Below are positions 62,281 to 64,000 of a stretch of DNA of 64,000 nucleotides, piece after piece. A program made the translations under genes and the position numbers. The notes under the pieces were generated by a model. It made no database searches, was not told the origin of the DNA, and was given only the letters and a program-made list of their open reading frames with translations. The DNA comes from Ditylenchus dipsaci (Eukaryota; Nematoda; Chromadorea; Rhabditida; Anguinidae): contig SADC01001184.1 of assembly GCA_004194705.1 (NCBI GenBank), positions 744,001 to 808,000 on the forward strand, in the 5' to 3' direction. Within the stretch, counting starts at the first letter, position 1, and each line of letters begins with the position of its first letter.

Positions 62281-64000
62281 TGACTAAACATTTCAAATTA
62301 ATATTTTTTTGTTTGGTGAAAGACTCTTATCATTCCAAATGTTTTTCTATAACCCAGCTTCAATCCTACTGGATAATCCACGCACCAACCGAGTCAATTG
62401 GTCGTAAATTCGGTGTGAAATTATTTTTATGCTGTTCGAGTTCCAAAACCTGTTTTTAGCACTGGTTCGAGCATTCGAAAGAAAATTTTGATATTAGTAA
62501 AATGCCATTTGATAAGGTATTTTATGAGTCTTGGTAAAACTGCTCAAATGGTAGTTCTTTATGTAAAAATTATCTTGAGATTATTAGAGCAAGTACACGA
62601 AAAATCTTTTTGAAGTAAAAAATATTGGAAAAAAAATTGCCACAGGTGAACATCCAGATTGCCACTTGTACCCGAATATGGATTGAGTGGCCAAAACCGT
62701 CAACTCGCTTATTTCATCCTCTCCACTAGTATTCATATACGAGATATATCCATCCATCCACTACCTCGGCATTAGGTACCGCTACCTGGGTACTACTTCC
62801 TGAGAACTGAGTACCGATGTGTGGCATTGCCTTTGTACTAACACTTGAGTACCTCTTCTTAGGTAAAACGACCTCAGAACCACCTGGACGCTCTAGGGGC
62901 ATGAAACTACTGCAGAACTGGGGTTCCTGCAAGTCAAATCGCTGTTTTTGCATCATAAAACCGTGTTCAGGACACAATTCTGGTAAAGGTACAATGATAT
63001 TTAATTACTTACAGCTAATTCGAGGTGAATATCCATGTAAGAGAGGTACCAGGGGTTTTTCTAACGCACCCTGAGGCTTAATGGTCGACTTATGACTGTT
63101 TTTAAGAAATATGATGTCTGCTACCACCATGATTCGAACTTGTAACCTCAAAAATTTAGAGGGTGAATTTATCGGAGGGTGAATTTACCGCTACCCAAAC
63201 ATTGGTGATTTGGTGGTGCCGATCTGGTGGTTCACTTGAAGTCCAGATATGAAAATGTATTCTGGCGCGCAAATGTCTTGGCGCGCAAATGTCGGCGCGC
63301 AAATGTCGTGGCGCGCAAATGTCGGGTAACCATACATTCCTACTTCCTTTTAATCCTTGTACTTATTTAATAGCGCTGGATTTCAGCTTTCAGATGTGGC
63401 ATCGTGAGGCTGTTAGAAGCTCATTTTTACAAGTCAAAAATTAAAAATCAGTAATGGGACCATTTTTTTGTGAAATCAGTATGGTTTTAATGGATGGAGT
63501 TTTAATGATTCCACATCTGAAAGCTGAGATCAAGGGCTATTAAATTAGTAAAAGAATTATAATGAAGTACGAATGTATTGACAAAATACAGAGACTTCAA
63601 TCCGCTGAAACCAGTCTTCTGGCCTCAAAATAACAATCTTTTTAATGGCGGGAGTTGTTTTTCGACCCCTGGAAACCTGGAAATTATTAATCAAAAATGG
63701 CGCTAACTCTAGAATCCTAGTAAAAAACGAGGGGTGGTGAGTTGTTAGAGCATGGAGAGTTAATAGAAGAAATACGGTAATTGCAATTTATCAGAGATTT
63801 GATTATGTTTTAGATTCTGGGATGCACAGACAATAAAATCCGTTATGCATTTGCGCTTCATTTCCTAACTCTTTGGTTTCTTATTTAGTTCCAAAAAAAC
63901 ATTGCTCCCGAAAAGCAGGCGAATGTGTTTTTTTGGATTTGAAGAAACACTTGACTTTTTCTCCACTACTAGTCAAACCTCAATGACAAAGTAACCTTCA
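62251..64000. other. Repeat-rich right flank, no gene seen
   Basis: 62251 starts TACCGTATTTCTATGTTATA and 63779 ends AGAAATACGGTA; whether they belong to one element is unclear. Between them: a family-F relative (62340-62530), four GGCGCGCAAATGTC words (63264-63324), two GAGGGTGAATTTA words (63160-63190) and a foldback (63375-63545, CAGCTTTCAGATGTGG and complement). 63780-64000 has a TTATTTAG acceptor-like site at 63889 but no recognisable exon. Confidence 0.5.

Overview
The window is nuclear DNA of an invertebrate animal, most likely a nematode. Genes are split by 41-60 bp introns ending in AG, exons are often tiny (12-30 bp), and polyadenylation signals follow stop codons. The eIF3F protein and the OPA1-eIF3F gene order look like those I recall from Caenorhabditis (eat-3 / eif-3.F). 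Species is not determinable from the sequence. Roughly 15% is exon; most of the rest is nested non-autonomous transposons, foldbacks and minisatellite-like arrays.

Gene layout. 674-2899 (+): middle exons of RNA polymerase subunit RPB5 (RPABC1), missing both ends. 2951-12486 (+): a 24-exon CLC-3/4/5-type Cl-/H+ exchanger, whose upstream exon is phase-compatible with the last RPB5 exon. 21632-23224 (+): an unrecognised 9-exon gene for a small single-pass membrane protein. 28089-29349 (-): a complete 6-exon Fcf2/DNTTIP2-type rRNA-processing factor. 34383-36215 (+): an MSP/VAP-domain gene, probably damaged, carried inside a transposon. 39165-45983 (+): mitochondrial dynamin OPA1/EAT-3. 46456-59036 (+): eIF3F, close behind OPA1 like the second gene of an operon, split by an 11.4 kb intron. 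59291-59842 (-): short unrecognised gene. 59840-60640 (+): dynein heavy-chain pseudogene. 61166-62280 (+): unrecognised membrane-protein exon broken by an insertion.

Mobile DNA. The striking feature is a set of elements whose inverted ends are built from short tandem repeats. Each element has its own repeat word, used at both ends, and many are bounded by 8-9 bp target duplications (7865-8192, 16106-16556, 19566-21340, 23803-24367, 32029-36628, 32739-36558, 36678-38135, 38168-39023, 42537-43247, 50213-56808). Some pairs share a framework and differ by the same base change in most or all repeats. A second family with ends TACCGTATTT...AAATACGGTA shows the same rule with a copy-specific word. 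A third (core hairpin with CCCCCTGCGCC) has constant centres and variable arms. There are also two TTAA-flanked long palindromes, a CAGGGATG-ended hAT-like element, and families carrying tRNA-like B boxes.

OPA1 and eIF3F need five one-base corrections to read through, four of them in short homopolymers, so base-level accuracy of this assembly should be checked before calling them pseudogenes. All exon maps are by eye from splice signals and remembered protein families; no database search was run.
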